A DNA stretch of 64,000 nt, taken from positions 1-64,000 of the forward strand of contig CM069768.1 of the NCBI GenBank assembly GCA_036169595.1, written 5' to 3'. The notes below the pieces were generated by a model that was not told the origin of the DNA, ran no database searches, and saw nothing but the letters and a program-made list of their open reading frames with translations. A program made the position numbers and the translations under genes. Each line of letters opens with the position of its first letter. Positions within the stretch are counted from its first letter, which is position 1. This document shows positions 55,041-64,000 of this stretch, in pieces. The stretch comes from Dictyostelium firmibasis. Taxonomy: Eukaryota > Evosea > Eumycetozoa > Dictyosteliales > Dictyosteliaceae.

Positions 55041-55070
55041 AAAGACCCGCTAGAAAAGCGGGTCTTTTGT
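55041..55070. terminator. Bidirectional intrinsic terminator
   Basis: AAAGACCCGC (55041-55050), loop TAGAAAA, GCGGGTCTTT (55058-55067), then T. A run of A on one side and T on the other serves both convergent genes: it overlaps the autotransporter stop by two bases and meets the glmS stop. Confidence 0.85.
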
Positions 55071-57622
55071 TATTCAACGGTGACAGATTTTGCAAGATTG
55101 AGTGGCTGATCAATTTCAGTCCCTCGGCATTTTGCCATGTGGTAAGCAAACAGCTGCAGAGCAACGGAAAAAGGGATCGGCGCAAGTTGATCAATACAGG
55201 AAGGAAGCGTGATGACATCTTCTGTTAAATGATCAGCTTCATGGTGACCTGCAAATGTAAATAGAACAAGAGGCGCTCCTCTTGCTTTAAGTTCCATGAG
55301 ATTACTCATCATCTTCCCTAAGGTTTTTTGATTGCCGCACAATCCAATAATCGGAAGTTGATCATCTACAAGAGCAATCGGACCATGTTTGAGTTCTCCA
55401 GCAGGATATCCTGTTGCATTGAAGAATCCTGGAATGTGTTCCCCGATCAGATTGATTTTCTTCTTGAGACATAGTTTCCAGAGCTGTTCGAAGAGATTCG
55501 ATAGATCTTGAATCTGACCACCTTGTCGATTGACATACGAGAGAGTTGTTGTGTTGTCGGTTTGAATCTTTAGATTGCAATTGTTCAACTTCCGACATAG
55601 AGTCTGAAATTCCATTAGTAGAGCAAGCATTTCTCGACGGTTCGATGGCATGTTTGATTGGACTTCTGACCACTGGAACGACCAAGTCTTGATGACTTTG
55701 TTGTCTTTCATTAAAGTTGCACCTGCACCTGATTCTGAAGCATCTGTTGTTAGAACATAGTCGTAACTTGGAAACAGACTTATTTCTTTTCCATTCCATT
55801 GATTTAAGAGAGTTAACCAATTTGAAATTTCCTTCTTGACATCTTGAGAAATTGGAAATGATTGATCCCAATTTCCATTTGCTAGTTTCAGACTTTGACA
55901 ATGAAACTTGTTTGTTTGACGAGTGTATAAACGGAATGGTATTACTGCATCTTTCAATGCAATCAGTTTTCCTTTTAATCCAGCTAACTTTCTTAGGGTA
56001 CAAGTTTCGAGTTTTAGAAAGTTTCTTATATCTTTGATGATACTCTTCTTCTTTTCTTTTGGAACAAGTAACTTCATTGATATTGAATCGATTTGTAATC
56101 CTAGAAAAGTTATTGATTGAGTTGGCTAGAGAACACTCTTTTCTAGATTTAACTTGAATCCGAGTTTGACTAACAGATAAGAGATCTCTTTAAGTTTAAG
56201 AGCGGCTTCTAAACTTGTCGAAAACATGTAGTGTCTTCCTAGGAAGAAGAAGTTTGAGTAGCATATTTTTGAGCTAGCTCTTGAATTTGAAGCTCTTTAG
56301 AAAGCACTTCCTCGACAAGATAGGGGAGTTTTTTCATTTCTAAAAGAATGCAAGACCTACGTCTTGAGTCATTCCTTGATGCCGCCCTAAAAGAAGTGTG
56401 AGCAGAGAAAGAACGGTAATTTGCGTTGTAAACGCTTTGGTTGAGCAAACACTGATCTCAGCACCGGCTCTTAAAAAGATGGTGGTATCGGCTTCACGGG
56501 TGAGTGTTGAATTAGCGACATTACAGATCGCAAAGACTTTAATATTTTTTTTCTTCACTTCTCTTACAGCTGCAAAGGTATCAAGGGTCTCTCCAGATTG
56601 GCTGATTGCAATCAAGAGTGTCTCCTGGGTGATAACGGGGTTTCTATACCGAAATTCAGAAGCAATTTCCACTTGGCACGGAATCTTAGCAAATTCTTCA
56701 ATCAAAGAAGCAGCAATGAGCCCTGCATGCCAAGAAGTTCCACATCCTAAAATAAATATTTTTTTTGTATTCGCAAGATCAGTGGGAGAAAGCTTGAAAT
56801 TCTCAAACTCAACACTGCAAATTTGTTCAAGAAGTCTTCCATGAAGCGCATGTTGCAGAGCTTCGGGTTGATCGAAGATCTCTTTGAGCATAAAGTGCTC
56901 AAAGGCTCCCTTTGACCTTACTGTATCATCAATCATGATCTTTTCTGCTTCTATATGTCATCATTAAAGATTCTTGTGTGGAGTCAAACACCTGAACCTG
57001 ATCTGCCTCAATGACAGCCAGTTCGTGACTTTGCAAGAAAATCACATCAAGTCCTGAAGTGTAGAAGGCATTGACATCGGACGAGAGGTACACTTCACCT
57101 TTGTATCTATCGATTCCAATTGCAATAGGATTTTCTTTAGCTTCAGCTACAATTTGGTGAGGATGATCTTTATGAATGACAGCAAGCGCCCAAAACCCTT
57201 CCATTAAAGAGAGCGCTTTTTGCGTTGCAATCCCTAAATCTCCTTGATAAAAGTGAGAGATCAGCTGCGCAATCACTTCTGTATCGGTTTGAGAGTAAAA
57301 GGTAGATCCTTGTTTTTTAACATCTCTCTTAAAACATCATGATTTTTCAATAATACCGTTATGCACAACTGCAATATGAAGATGTTCATCGAAGTGGGGA
57401 TGTGCATTATCTTTTGTCGGAGCTCCGTGTGTTGCCCACCGTGTGTGAGCAATCGCTAGAGAAATGTCACACGGGTCACTGAGCCACGCTTGCTCTAAAG
57501 CGTTCACTTTACCCACTTCTTTCCAAGCTTTGAGTTTTTGGTTGTGGATACCACAAAGACCTGCTGAATCGTAGCCTCGGTACTGGGTCTTGGGGCCCGA
57601 TATATCCAAATATTCCACACAT
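55070..57622 (-). pseudogene. glmS: Glucosamine-6-phosphate synthase, broken and patched with DIRS
   Basis: GlmS makes glucosamine-6-phosphate from fructose-6-phosphate and glutamine. ATG 57622 gives M-C-G-I-F-G-Y-I-G with the catalytic Cys; about 15 codons are then lost with a frameshift before Y-R-G-Y-D-S-A-G-L. Glutaminase marks: H-T-R-W-A-T-H-G and H-N-G-I. Sugar isomerase (SIS) domains: G-C-G-T-S-W-H-A-G, S-Q-S-G-E-T, C-S-T-K-A-F-T-T-Q, then E-A-A-L-K-L-K-E-I-S-Y; a DIRS piece (55418-56177) interrupts; then T-G-Y-P-A-G-E-L-K-H-G-P-I-A-L and the K-S-V-T-V-E end. Further frameshifts near 57300-57337, 56930 and 56340. Chlamydial by context. Confidence 0.95.
55418..56177 (-). mobile_element. 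DIRS internal fragment inside glmS
   Basis: About 760 bp of the late RT and RNase H region, same strand as glmS, with no terminal repeats. The glmS sequence on either side would meet almost without loss (I-S-Y, then A-T-G-Y-P-A-G); the junctions show 2-6 bases of overlap (AACAGAT-type and TTGCAT-type). This looks like a DNA fragment joined in during break repair rather than ordinary DIRS insertion. Confidence 0.85.
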
Positions 57623-57651
57623 GTATTATAACCTCAAATCATCAATGCATT

Positions 57652-58033
57652 GAGGTGTTTTCACTTACTTAAATTTAAATATTAAATTACAATTTCAAAA
57701 CTTAAGATGTGTATACTTTCACAGATTTAAATTTAATTTTTGTAAAAAACATAAGCCTTAAAAAATGAATACTTTTTTTATAATTTATAAATGAAAAGAT
57801 TTAATTTTTATTTATTGGGATTGGTTTTATTTTTTAATAGTTGAATCAATATTTCAGACAACACTTCTAATTGGTTACTTGATCTTTCTAGTTGTGTTAT
57901 TAATCTAGAGTTTAAAGAGTTATTAACACTATCTTGTTTAATTTGATGATCTAACTTTTCTCTTTCGATCTGTTCTTGTTTTTCAAGTCTGGAGCATACC
58001 TTCCCTCTGAATGATTTTTCATCTTGAAAGATA
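57652..58033 (-). mobile_element. H transposon fragment, right end inverted
   Basis: Starts GAGGTGTTTTCACTTAC right after ATT (57649-57651) upstream of glmS and runs through the 3-prime UTR and the last third of the Myb/SANT-like gene (minus strand), stopping at about 58033 within A-A-T-A-T-C-T sequence. Only 382 bp remain; the rest is replaced by unrelated coding sequence. Confidence 0.85.
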
Positions 58034-58841
58034 TTAATAGATATGGAAATTTGGAAAGGTTATCAACTTTCGCAGTAGAAGATTCTCATAAAACAAATAG
58101 AACAATTAAAGATAGATGTACAAATAAATACAAATTGAATGGTTTCAATTCTGATGAAAGAGATAACACTAAAAAACAAAACCTTCAATTTCAAACGTTG
58201 AAAGTTTCGAATTTAAGATATATATTTAGATACAAACATTGTTTCCCCTTTTTATTTGAAGAGGCAAAAAGAATTTTTAGCGAAAATCATTCAAACCATA
58301 TCATAGAAAACCAGGTATCCTCCGAGCAATTGTATCAAAGAAAAATTATTAAAAGAAAAAAAGAATATCAGGAACAAAAATCAAAAGAAATTAGATTAAA
58401 CCTTGTTGCCAAACAATTGCTTGATAATTTTAATTAAAAATTTAAATAATTAAATTATATTTTATATTAAATATATATATTTAAATTTATGAATACATTT
58501 ATTTATTTGATTATTCCCAAATATTTAAGATAATTTTCAGAGAAATTCAAATGAATTTTCTGGAGTTTTTTAGCTCGAAAAAATTATTGAAAAAATGAAA
58601 AATTTCGAGTTTGAAAAAAGTTGCCACGTGTCACGCACCTATTTTTTTTTGAGTTTTGAGAAATTTTTCAGAAAGTAAAAACAGTATAAATAGTGGCACT
58701 AAATATTGAAAACAATTTGATTTATATGGAATTCCGACTAAGGGAGGGCGGGTTGGGACCAATTTAAATATATATATTTAATATAAAATATAATTTAATT
58801 ATTTAAATTTTTAATTTATATTATCATATATATATTTAAAT

Positions 58842-59900
58842 TTATGAAAGTTGGACTACATTATTTAAGAAACCACCAGATTTTTCACCAATGATTTTCT
58901 TGTCATAAAAGTTATCAACTGTATCATTTGATTTCCAACGACCGAGTTTCTTGACCACATGGAATGGAACATTGCTGGACAACAAGAGAGAAGCCATAGC
59001 GGAACGAGTAGAGTGAGATTTGAACTTTGTAATATCAATACCTGATTTTGAAAGTATTGATAAAACTATAGAGTTTATATATTCGACTGAAACTGGATTA
59101 CCATCACGGAGAATGAATACCGAATCACCAGATGAAGCAGTTCTTCTTTGCTCAGAGTGTTTGAGGTATCTTGAAAGATGGAGAACTGGACAAATACTTG
59201 CATTTGATTCATCTAGTGAAGTTAATTCTAGAATTGAAATATCAGCATTCTTTGTATTCCTTTGTTCTTTTGCATTGATAACAGGAGCTTTAATTGAGTG
59301 TTCAGTGATTATTAAACTCTTGTAAGACCATTTGACCAAGTCAGATGACCTTGCTAAACCAAACATTTTACAAAGAACAAAAGTCTTATGTAGAAGAACA
59401 GAGTATGTAAACTTTGGATAAACGTTGATTGTAGATAAGTATTTGAAAACTTGATTTGCATTCCAGATTTCATTATACTTTGAGTTACTTGGACGTAACT
59501 TGTGAATACCAGTCATTATTCTTGATATGAACGGATCATTAACGATTTCAGATTGATTTCTAAGAATGAGCAACTGATTGAGCATTGAACGATGACTGTT
59601 AATTGTTGAATAAGCCAACGGAGGTTGTAGCTTGAATAAATAGGTCAAATAGTCCATAAAAACTACCAAAGTAATCTTTGATGGATCCAAACGATTCAAA
59701 ATACAAAAGAAATGGAACTTTGAGTAATTTGAATCATAGACCTTTAAGGTTGACGCTTGCCAAGAGTTCATAAACAAATTCGAAGTACTCGATTTACTTG
59801 TTTTAATTATTGACTTTACATGAGATTGGAAAGTCGAATAATCCCCAGTTTCCATCGTTGCTGAATTTGAATTGGTATTGACTCTATCGATTCTTTTGTC
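58842..59900 (-). CDS. DIRS tyrosine recombinase
   Basis: The frame is open far upstream of the domain and overlaps the RT frame, as is known for DIRS elements; the real start is not clear, so the upstream limit is approximate. Domain: N-terminal SAM-like part (N-S-W-Q, L-K-V-Y-D-S-N-Y-S-K-F), then the catalytic part with L-A-R-S-S-D-L-V-K-W, H-S-T-R-S-A-M-A-S, L-G-R-W-K-S-N-D-T and the nucleophile in N-F-Y-D-K-K. It ends Q-L-S at 58842. It integrates the circular cDNA of the element. Confidence 0.85.
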   Translation of the reverse strand, partial: DKRIDRVNTNSNSATMETGDYSTFQSHVKSIIKTSKSSTSNLFMNSWQASTLKVYDSNYSKFHFFCILNRLDPSKITLVVFMDYLTYLFKLQPPLAYSTINSHRSMLNQLLILRNQSEIVNDPFISRIMTGIHKLRPSNSKYNEIWNANQVFKYLSTINVYPKFTYSVLLHKTFVLCKMFGLARSSDLVKWSYKSLIITEHSIKAPVINAKEQRNTKNADISILELTSLDESNASICPVLHLSRYLKHSEQRRTASSGDSVFILRDGNPVSVEYINSIVLSILSKSGIDITKFKSHSTRSAMASLLLSSNVPFHVVKKLGRWKSNDTVDNFYDKKIIGEKSGGFLNNVVQLS

Positions 59901-61711
59901 AATACTTCTTGAAACGTACCCAGTACTTGAGGAAACAGATAGCGATGATGACGAGGAACTTGAGCTTGAATCATCGGATACCAAGTTGCTGATCTCCAAA
60001 TCGGGAAGATCAGTATTATAGAAACCATCTTCGAACTCAATAAGTTCATCTTCTCCATCACAGAAGGCAAAAGTATTGGAGGCGGGAACGCTAGGCATTG
60101 ATTCCACTGACTCCAATCGAGTTGTAGAGCATTCATTTTCATGGTTGAGTAATTGATTGTTTGATGGTTGAAGTGTGAAGCAAACAGATCTATTTGAATT
60201 TGACCGAATTGGAGTTGAATTCGATTGAATACTTCTTTCTTGAGTTGCCAATTGTAACTCTTGATCGGCTTGGATAATTTGTGATTCATCTCTGATAGAC
60301 GACTGAGGTGATCGGCTTTGACATTGAAGAATCCTGGAATGTGTTCCCCGATCAGATTGATTTTCTTCTTGAGACATTGTTTCCAGAGCTGTTCGAAGAG
60401 AGTCGATAGATCTTGAATCTGACCACCTTGGCGATTGACATACGAGAGAGTTGTTGTGTTGTCGGTTTGAATCTTTAGATTGCAGTTGTTCAATTTCCGA
60501 CATAGAGTCTGAAATGCCATTAGTAGAGCAAGCATTTCTCGACGGTTCGATGACATGTTTGATTGGACTTCTGACCACTGGAACGACCAAGTTTTGATGA
60601 CTTTGTTGTCTTTCATTAAAGTTGCACCTGCACCTGATTCTGATGCATCTGTTGTTAGAACATAATCGTAACTTGGAAACAGACTTATTTCTTTTCCATT
60701 CCATTGGTTTAAGAGAGTTAACCAATTTGAAATTTCTTTCTTGACATCTTGAGAAATTGGAAATGATTGATCCCAATTTCCATTTGCTAGTTTCAGACTT
60801 TGACAATGAAACTTGTTTGTTTGACGAGTGTACAAACGGAAAGGTATTACTGCATCTTTCAATGCAATCAGTTTTCCTTTTAGACCAGCTAACTTTCTTA
60901 GAGTACAAGTTTCGAGTTTTAGAAAGTTCCTGATATCTTTGATGATACTCTTCTTCTTTTCTTTCGGAACAAGTAGCTTCATTGATATTGAATCGATTTG
61001 TAATCCTAGAAACGTTATTGATTGAGTTGGCTCGAGGACACTCTTTTCTAAATTTAACTTGAATCCGAGTTTGACTAACAGATTCATTGTTTGGTTGAGG
61101 TTGTTTAAACATTCTTCTTTTGTTGAACCAACGATTAGAAGATCGTCTAAGTAGGCGATTACGGAAATGTTGATATCTCTTAGCATTCGGAGTACTGGTC
61201 TCATTAACATTGTAAAGATTCGAGGAGCTGACGATAACCCGAATGGCATTGTTCTCCATCTGTAATGAGTTCCTTTCCAAACGAATCGGAATAAGTCTCG
61301 ATAACTTTCGTCGACTAAAACATGGAGATAAGCTTTCTTGATATCGAGTTTTACCATGTAGTAACCTTGCTTTACCATTGAAGACAGATTCTTTAGACCT
61401 TCCATCTTGAATGATTGGTTTTTGATAAAAAGGTTTAACCTCTTTAGATCTAGTACTGGACGATGTAAATTCGTTCCAGCTTTTGGAACCGTAAACACGT
61501 TGGAGTAAAAAACGAGTTGGGAGTGACGGTTTGGAAGTACCTGTTCTATTGCATTGTCTTTTAATAAATCTTGTACTTCGTTTGTGATGCAATCTGATTT
61601 CGGACCCTCTGGAATTGAAATCGGAATTGGGTTCAGCATCGGTTTGAAGTTTGAAAGTAGTGGAACCTTTAATCCGTTTACTACTTCTTGACAAAAGTTT
61701 GGAAGACCCAA
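59816..61711 (-). CDS. DIRS RT-RNase H-MT-like protein
   Basis: 631 residues. Fingers and palm of reverse transcriptase (V-L-D-L-K-R-L, K-L-D-I-K-K-A-Y, P-F-G-L-S-S-A-P-R, Y-L-D-D-L-L), RNase H (T-T-D-A-S-E, R-R-E-M-L-A-L, Q-T-D-N-T-T), and a C-terminal D-L-F-A-S...F-P-P-P-I-L-L...W-Y-P region matching the methyltransferase-like domain of DIRS elements. Starts M-G-L-P-N-F-C at 61711 in this reading; upstream text of the same frame may also be coding. Confidence 0.85.
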   Translation of the reverse strand: MGLPNFCQEVVNGLKVPLLSNFKPMLNPIPISIPEGPKSDCITNEVQDLLKDNAIEQVLPNRHSQLVFYSNVFTVPKAGTNLHRPVLDLKRLNLFIKNQSFKMEGLKNLSSMVKQGYYMVKLDIKKAYLHVLVDESYRDLFRFVWKGTHYRWRTMPFGLSSAPRIFTMLMRPVLRMLRDINISVIAYLDDLLIVGSTKEECLNNLNQTMNLLVKLGFKLNLEKSVLEPTQSITFLGLQIDSISMKLLVPKEKKKSIIKDIRNFLKLETCTLRKLAGLKGKLIALKDAVIPFRLYTRQTNKFHCQSLKLANGNWDQSFPISQDVKKEISNWLTLLNQWNGKEISLFPSYDYVLTTDASESGAGATLMKDNKVIKTWSFQWSEVQSNMSSNRREMLALLMAFQTLCRKLNNCNLKIQTDNTTTLSYVNRQGGQIQDLSTLFEQLWKQCLKKKINLIGEHIPGFFNVKADHLSRLSEMNHKLSKPIKSYNWQLKKEVFNRIQLQFGQIQIDLFASHFNHQTINYSTMKMNALQLDWSQWNQCLAFPPPILLPSVMEKMNLLSSKMVSIILIFPIWRSATWYPMIQAQVPRHHRYLFPQVLGTFQEVLTKESIESIPIQIQQRWKLGIIRLSNLM

Positions 61712-61761
61712 TTCTTTCCAAACTTGTTTGAAGTGGACGAGACGTCCACCTACTGGTAAGT

Positions 61762-62763
61762 TTACTTCTTGTTCTTCTGAAAACGATAATTGGTACCGTT
61801 TCCAGACTTGGTATTGCTGCTACCTGATGCAGCATTACTTTGGGACCCATTGAAGTTGTTGGATCGGCCATTACTCCCACTACTGGACTTGTTATTCGAA
61901 CTACTACTTCCAGTAGTGTTATTACCACCTGTGTTGGTTGATTTTTTAAAGTTTGTCTTTGATTGATTGTTAACTTTTAACAATGATTGTTTGGCTTCAT
62001 TGTTCTTTCTGATTGACTTTGCTAACTTTCTTACACGTTCAGATTCGGTATCATCAAACATCTTTGGAGTGTCTTTGATCTTAATTGGTTGGACCACTTC
62101 GGAACCGTAGATTTCTTTTGAGATATTGTTACGACGAACACGAGCTAATGTTGCTTGAGCACTAACAACTAATTGGATGGACGAGTCAGCTAAGTAACCT
62201 AAGAGTTCGGTATCGATATCAGTTTTATCGGATGATATCATACTTGAAAGTAAAAGAATTGGTTTCAAAATATCATTGATTCTCTTTTCGACAATGTACA
62301 AGTCAGTATCATTGTTCTTGAGATTCGATGAAGCAGATATACCTTCTGGAGTACCGAATGGAGCTACATTCACTTGGAAGTTAGATGGAAAGCAAAAGAT
62401 TTTGTTAACATCAGCGATTTCGTTCTTCTTAAGGATACATTTTTCTTCAACTAACAAACCTTGATTATTGATTAAATGTTTGTAGTTAGCAAGCAATGAT
62501 TCTGATAGTTGATAATCAGTTGGAACATCGACTGGATCGATAGATTCATCATCACCTTGTTCATTCTCAGTTTCAGATTCATCATTAGAACGTTGATTAT
62601 CAGAGTTACCGTACGACTCTCTGATTGGCTCTTTCATATATCTGGTAAAAGCTAATGAGAGATTGGAGATTTGATCCTCAAGTGATTTCATTCTAGTTTC
62701 ATAAGAATTAGAATTATTTTCGGTAGAGCTACTAGCGTGGTTATTATTATCGGTGGTAGACAT
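61762..62763 (-). CDS. First reading frame (Gag-like) of the whole-looking DIRS
   Basis: 333 residues, ATG 62763 just inside the poly-A/T leader. Same make-up as at 28392-29393. It ends about 50 bases before the start of the RT frame. Confidence 0.7.
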   Translation of the reverse strand: MSTTDNNNHASSSTENNSNSYETRMKSLEDQISNLSLAFTRYMKEPIRESYGNSDNQRSNDESETENEQGDDESIDPVDVPTDYQLSESLLANYKHLINNQGLLVEEKCILKKNEIADVNKIFCFPSNFQVNVAPFGTPEGISASSNLKNNDTDLYIVEKRINDILKPILLLSSMISSDKTDIDTELLGYLADSSIQLVVSAQATLARVRRNNISKEIYGSEVVQPIKIKDTPKMFDDTESERVRKLAKSIRKNNEAKQSLLKVNNQSKTNFKKSTNTGGNNTTGSSSSNNKSSSGSNGRSNNFNGSQSNAASGSSNTKSGNGTNYRFQKNKK

Positions 62764-63900
62764 TATTTTATTGATATCTAAAATTATTTTTATAGAGATA
62801 GAGAAAAGGTATTAAATTAATAAAAGAATTTTTTTTTTTTTTTTTTTTAATTATTTGTATAAATTATGTGTGTGTATCTTAAATATATATAGGAGGAATT
62901 CCCAAATAAAATAAATCAAATTGTTTTCAATATTTAGTGCCACTATTTATACTGTTTTTACTTTCTGAAAAATTTCTCAAAACTCAAAAAAAAATAGGTG
63001 CGTGACACGTGGCAACTTTTTTCAAACTCGAAATTTTTCATTTTTTCAATAATTTTTTCGAGCTAAAAAACTCCAGAAAATTCATTTGAATTTCTCTGAA
63101 AATTATCTTAAATATTTGGGAATAATCAAATAAATAAATGTATTCATAAATTTAAATATATATATGATAATATAAATCAATACTTTAACTATCCATCAAT
63201 AGATTGTCAACAAATAAGAACAATGACCAATCCAAATCGTTCTCCACTATTTAAATTAAACCAAAGGGTTACAATTTGCTGGTTGGAAACTAACCCAACA
63301 ATGATAGGATATTGTTCATGGTATGATGGATTCGTTGTTGACACTTTAAACAATGAATCATTCAGGTATTCAATATTTTTTCCAAAGGAATTTACCAAAG
63401 ATGATAATGAAGAAAAATTATATTCAGAGTCAAGAATTTTAACATTAGATTATTATACTCCAAAATCAATTAATATTGATGTTAAGATTGGTGATTATAT
63501 TATGGTTCTTTACAAAAAATTTTATTATGCATCTTTAGTTTTAGATTGGGAAATTATTGGAAATAGAAAGATATTCAATACTAAAATATTGGGTTTAAAT
63601 AATTATGTCAGAGTTTCATCTGATTTTAGTAATTGTTTTTTCAAAATCAATATTCCACAAGGAAAAACAATCCAAGATTTTTTACCTGATGATTTTTTAA
63701 ATTTATATAACCATTCCAATGTAATTGATGAAGATCAAGATGAAGATCAAGATCAAGTCGTTGATTTTTTTGAAGATGAAAACCATCAAAATCCCGAAAT
63801 TGGTTCTGACGACGATGATTATTTCATCCAAGAGAATCAATATGAAAATGATGAATATGATAACGATGAAGATGAAATTATAAATTCTCAATATATGTAA

Positions 63901-64000
63901 AATATTTAAATAAAATTTATGTAAAATATTCAAAAAAAAAAAAAAATATTTAAGAAAAATATTTAATTAAAATTATAATTATTATTTTACATATTTGTCA
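63901..64000. other. AT-rich tail
   Basis: Homopolymer-rich sequence after the Tudor-like gene; likely 3-prime flank. Nothing else seen. Confidence 0.4.

Larger units (their letters stand above)
58435..63177 (-). mobile_element. DIRS element, whole-looking copy
   Basis: About 4.74 kb with both terminal repeats (58435 to about 58770, about 62880-63177), internal complementary region (about 58765-58841) and three reading frames. It looks whole. Flanks join in phase in the surrounding gene, so it is a single insertion with at most a few bases of target ambiguity and no obvious duplication, as known for DIRS. Very young by its open frames. It serves as reference for the other copies. Confidence 0.92.
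58034..63900 (+). pseudogene. Unidentified acidic Tudor-like protein gene, split by a DIRS element
   Basis: Coding bases 58034-58434 and 63178-63900 are in the same phase across the DIRS insertion (L-L-D-N-F-N, then Q-Y-F-N-Y-P-S). The left part is basic and helical at its end (R-K-I-I-K-R-K-K-E-Y-Q-E-Q); the right part has two barrel-like stretches (S-W-Y-D-G-F-V-V-D; K-I-G-D-Y-I-M-V-L-Y-K-K-F-Y-Y-A-S-L-V) that recall Tudor domains, then a strongly acidic Asp/Glu/Asn tail ending Q-Y-M at 63900. The 5-prime end is cut at the H fragment. Could be a host chromatin gene or a gene of another transposon; the style resembles the CACTA accessory protein. Function unknown. Confidence 0.5.

Noticed and set aside
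6092-57651. Bacterial contamination or a bacterial contig invaded by repeats
   Set aside because: The inserted elements have spliceosomal introns and eukaryotic families, with target duplications inside the bacterial genes, and the bacterial genes are decayed. Nuclear DNA is the better reading, though assembly joins should still be verified with long reads.

Overview
The window looks like nuclear DNA of an amoebozoan, most probably a dictyostelid. Reasons: very AT-rich non-coding DNA, asparagine runs, 56-90 base GT...AG introns inside transposon genes, and a cluster of at least ten whole or partial DIRS-type (tyrosine-recombinase) retroelements. In Dictyostelium such DIRS clusters are known at centromeres, so a centromeric or pericentromeric site is a reasonable inference.

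Between and inside the DIRS copies lie decayed bacterial genes from at least two kinds of donor. Chlamydia-like genes: rho and rpsL (6092-7941); an RNA m5U methyltransferase, a GlmU-like protein, ispA and recA (13838-22095); an autotransporter and glmS (46733-57651). Genes that look Bacteroidetes-like (Amoebophilus type): an MFS transporter, dapD and a DtxR/MntR regulator (27183-38167). Nearly all are broken; only the GlmU-like frame is whole, and ispA is whole apart from one clean transposon insertion. Both groups include known symbionts of amoebae, so this reads as symbiont DNA caught in a retroelement cluster. Bases 1-4074 are a separate fossil: remnants of a small eukaryotic DNA virus with a RuvC-like resolvase.

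Two DNA transposon families are superimposed. Family H (PIF/Harbinger-related, about 3.36 kb, 3-bp AAT/ATT target duplications) has three full-length copies (8190-11552, 30374-33733, 48227-51585) and two fragments. It has two divergent spliced genes: a DDE transposase whose first exon carries a chromodomain, and a Myb/SANT-like protein whose first exon is only 4 bases long. The chromodomain-transposase fusion is the best candidate here for an undescribed system, since every copy sits in DIRS or captured bacterial DNA. The second family is CACTA/EnSpm-like (16618-21275, with a truncated relative at 4075-5218), with TA target duplication, palindromic TTTCGCGAAA-type repeats, a degraded spliced transposase, Tudor-like proteins and, in one copy, a piece of large-subunit rRNA.

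Layout: 1-4074 viral fossil; 4075-5218 CACTA end; 5219-6091 DIRS end; 6092-7941 rho/rpsL; 7942-13837 DIRS with H1; 13838-22095 chlamydial block with CACTA in ispA; 22096-27182 two DIRS parts; 27183-38167 MFS (split by a DIRS holding H2), dapD, dtxR; 38168-46732 DIRS inside DIRS; 46733-57651 autotransporter (split by H3 and a DIRS part) and glmS (patched with a DIRS fragment); 57652-58033 H fragment; 58034-63900 an unidentified host-like gene split by a whole-looking DIRS; AT-rich tail.
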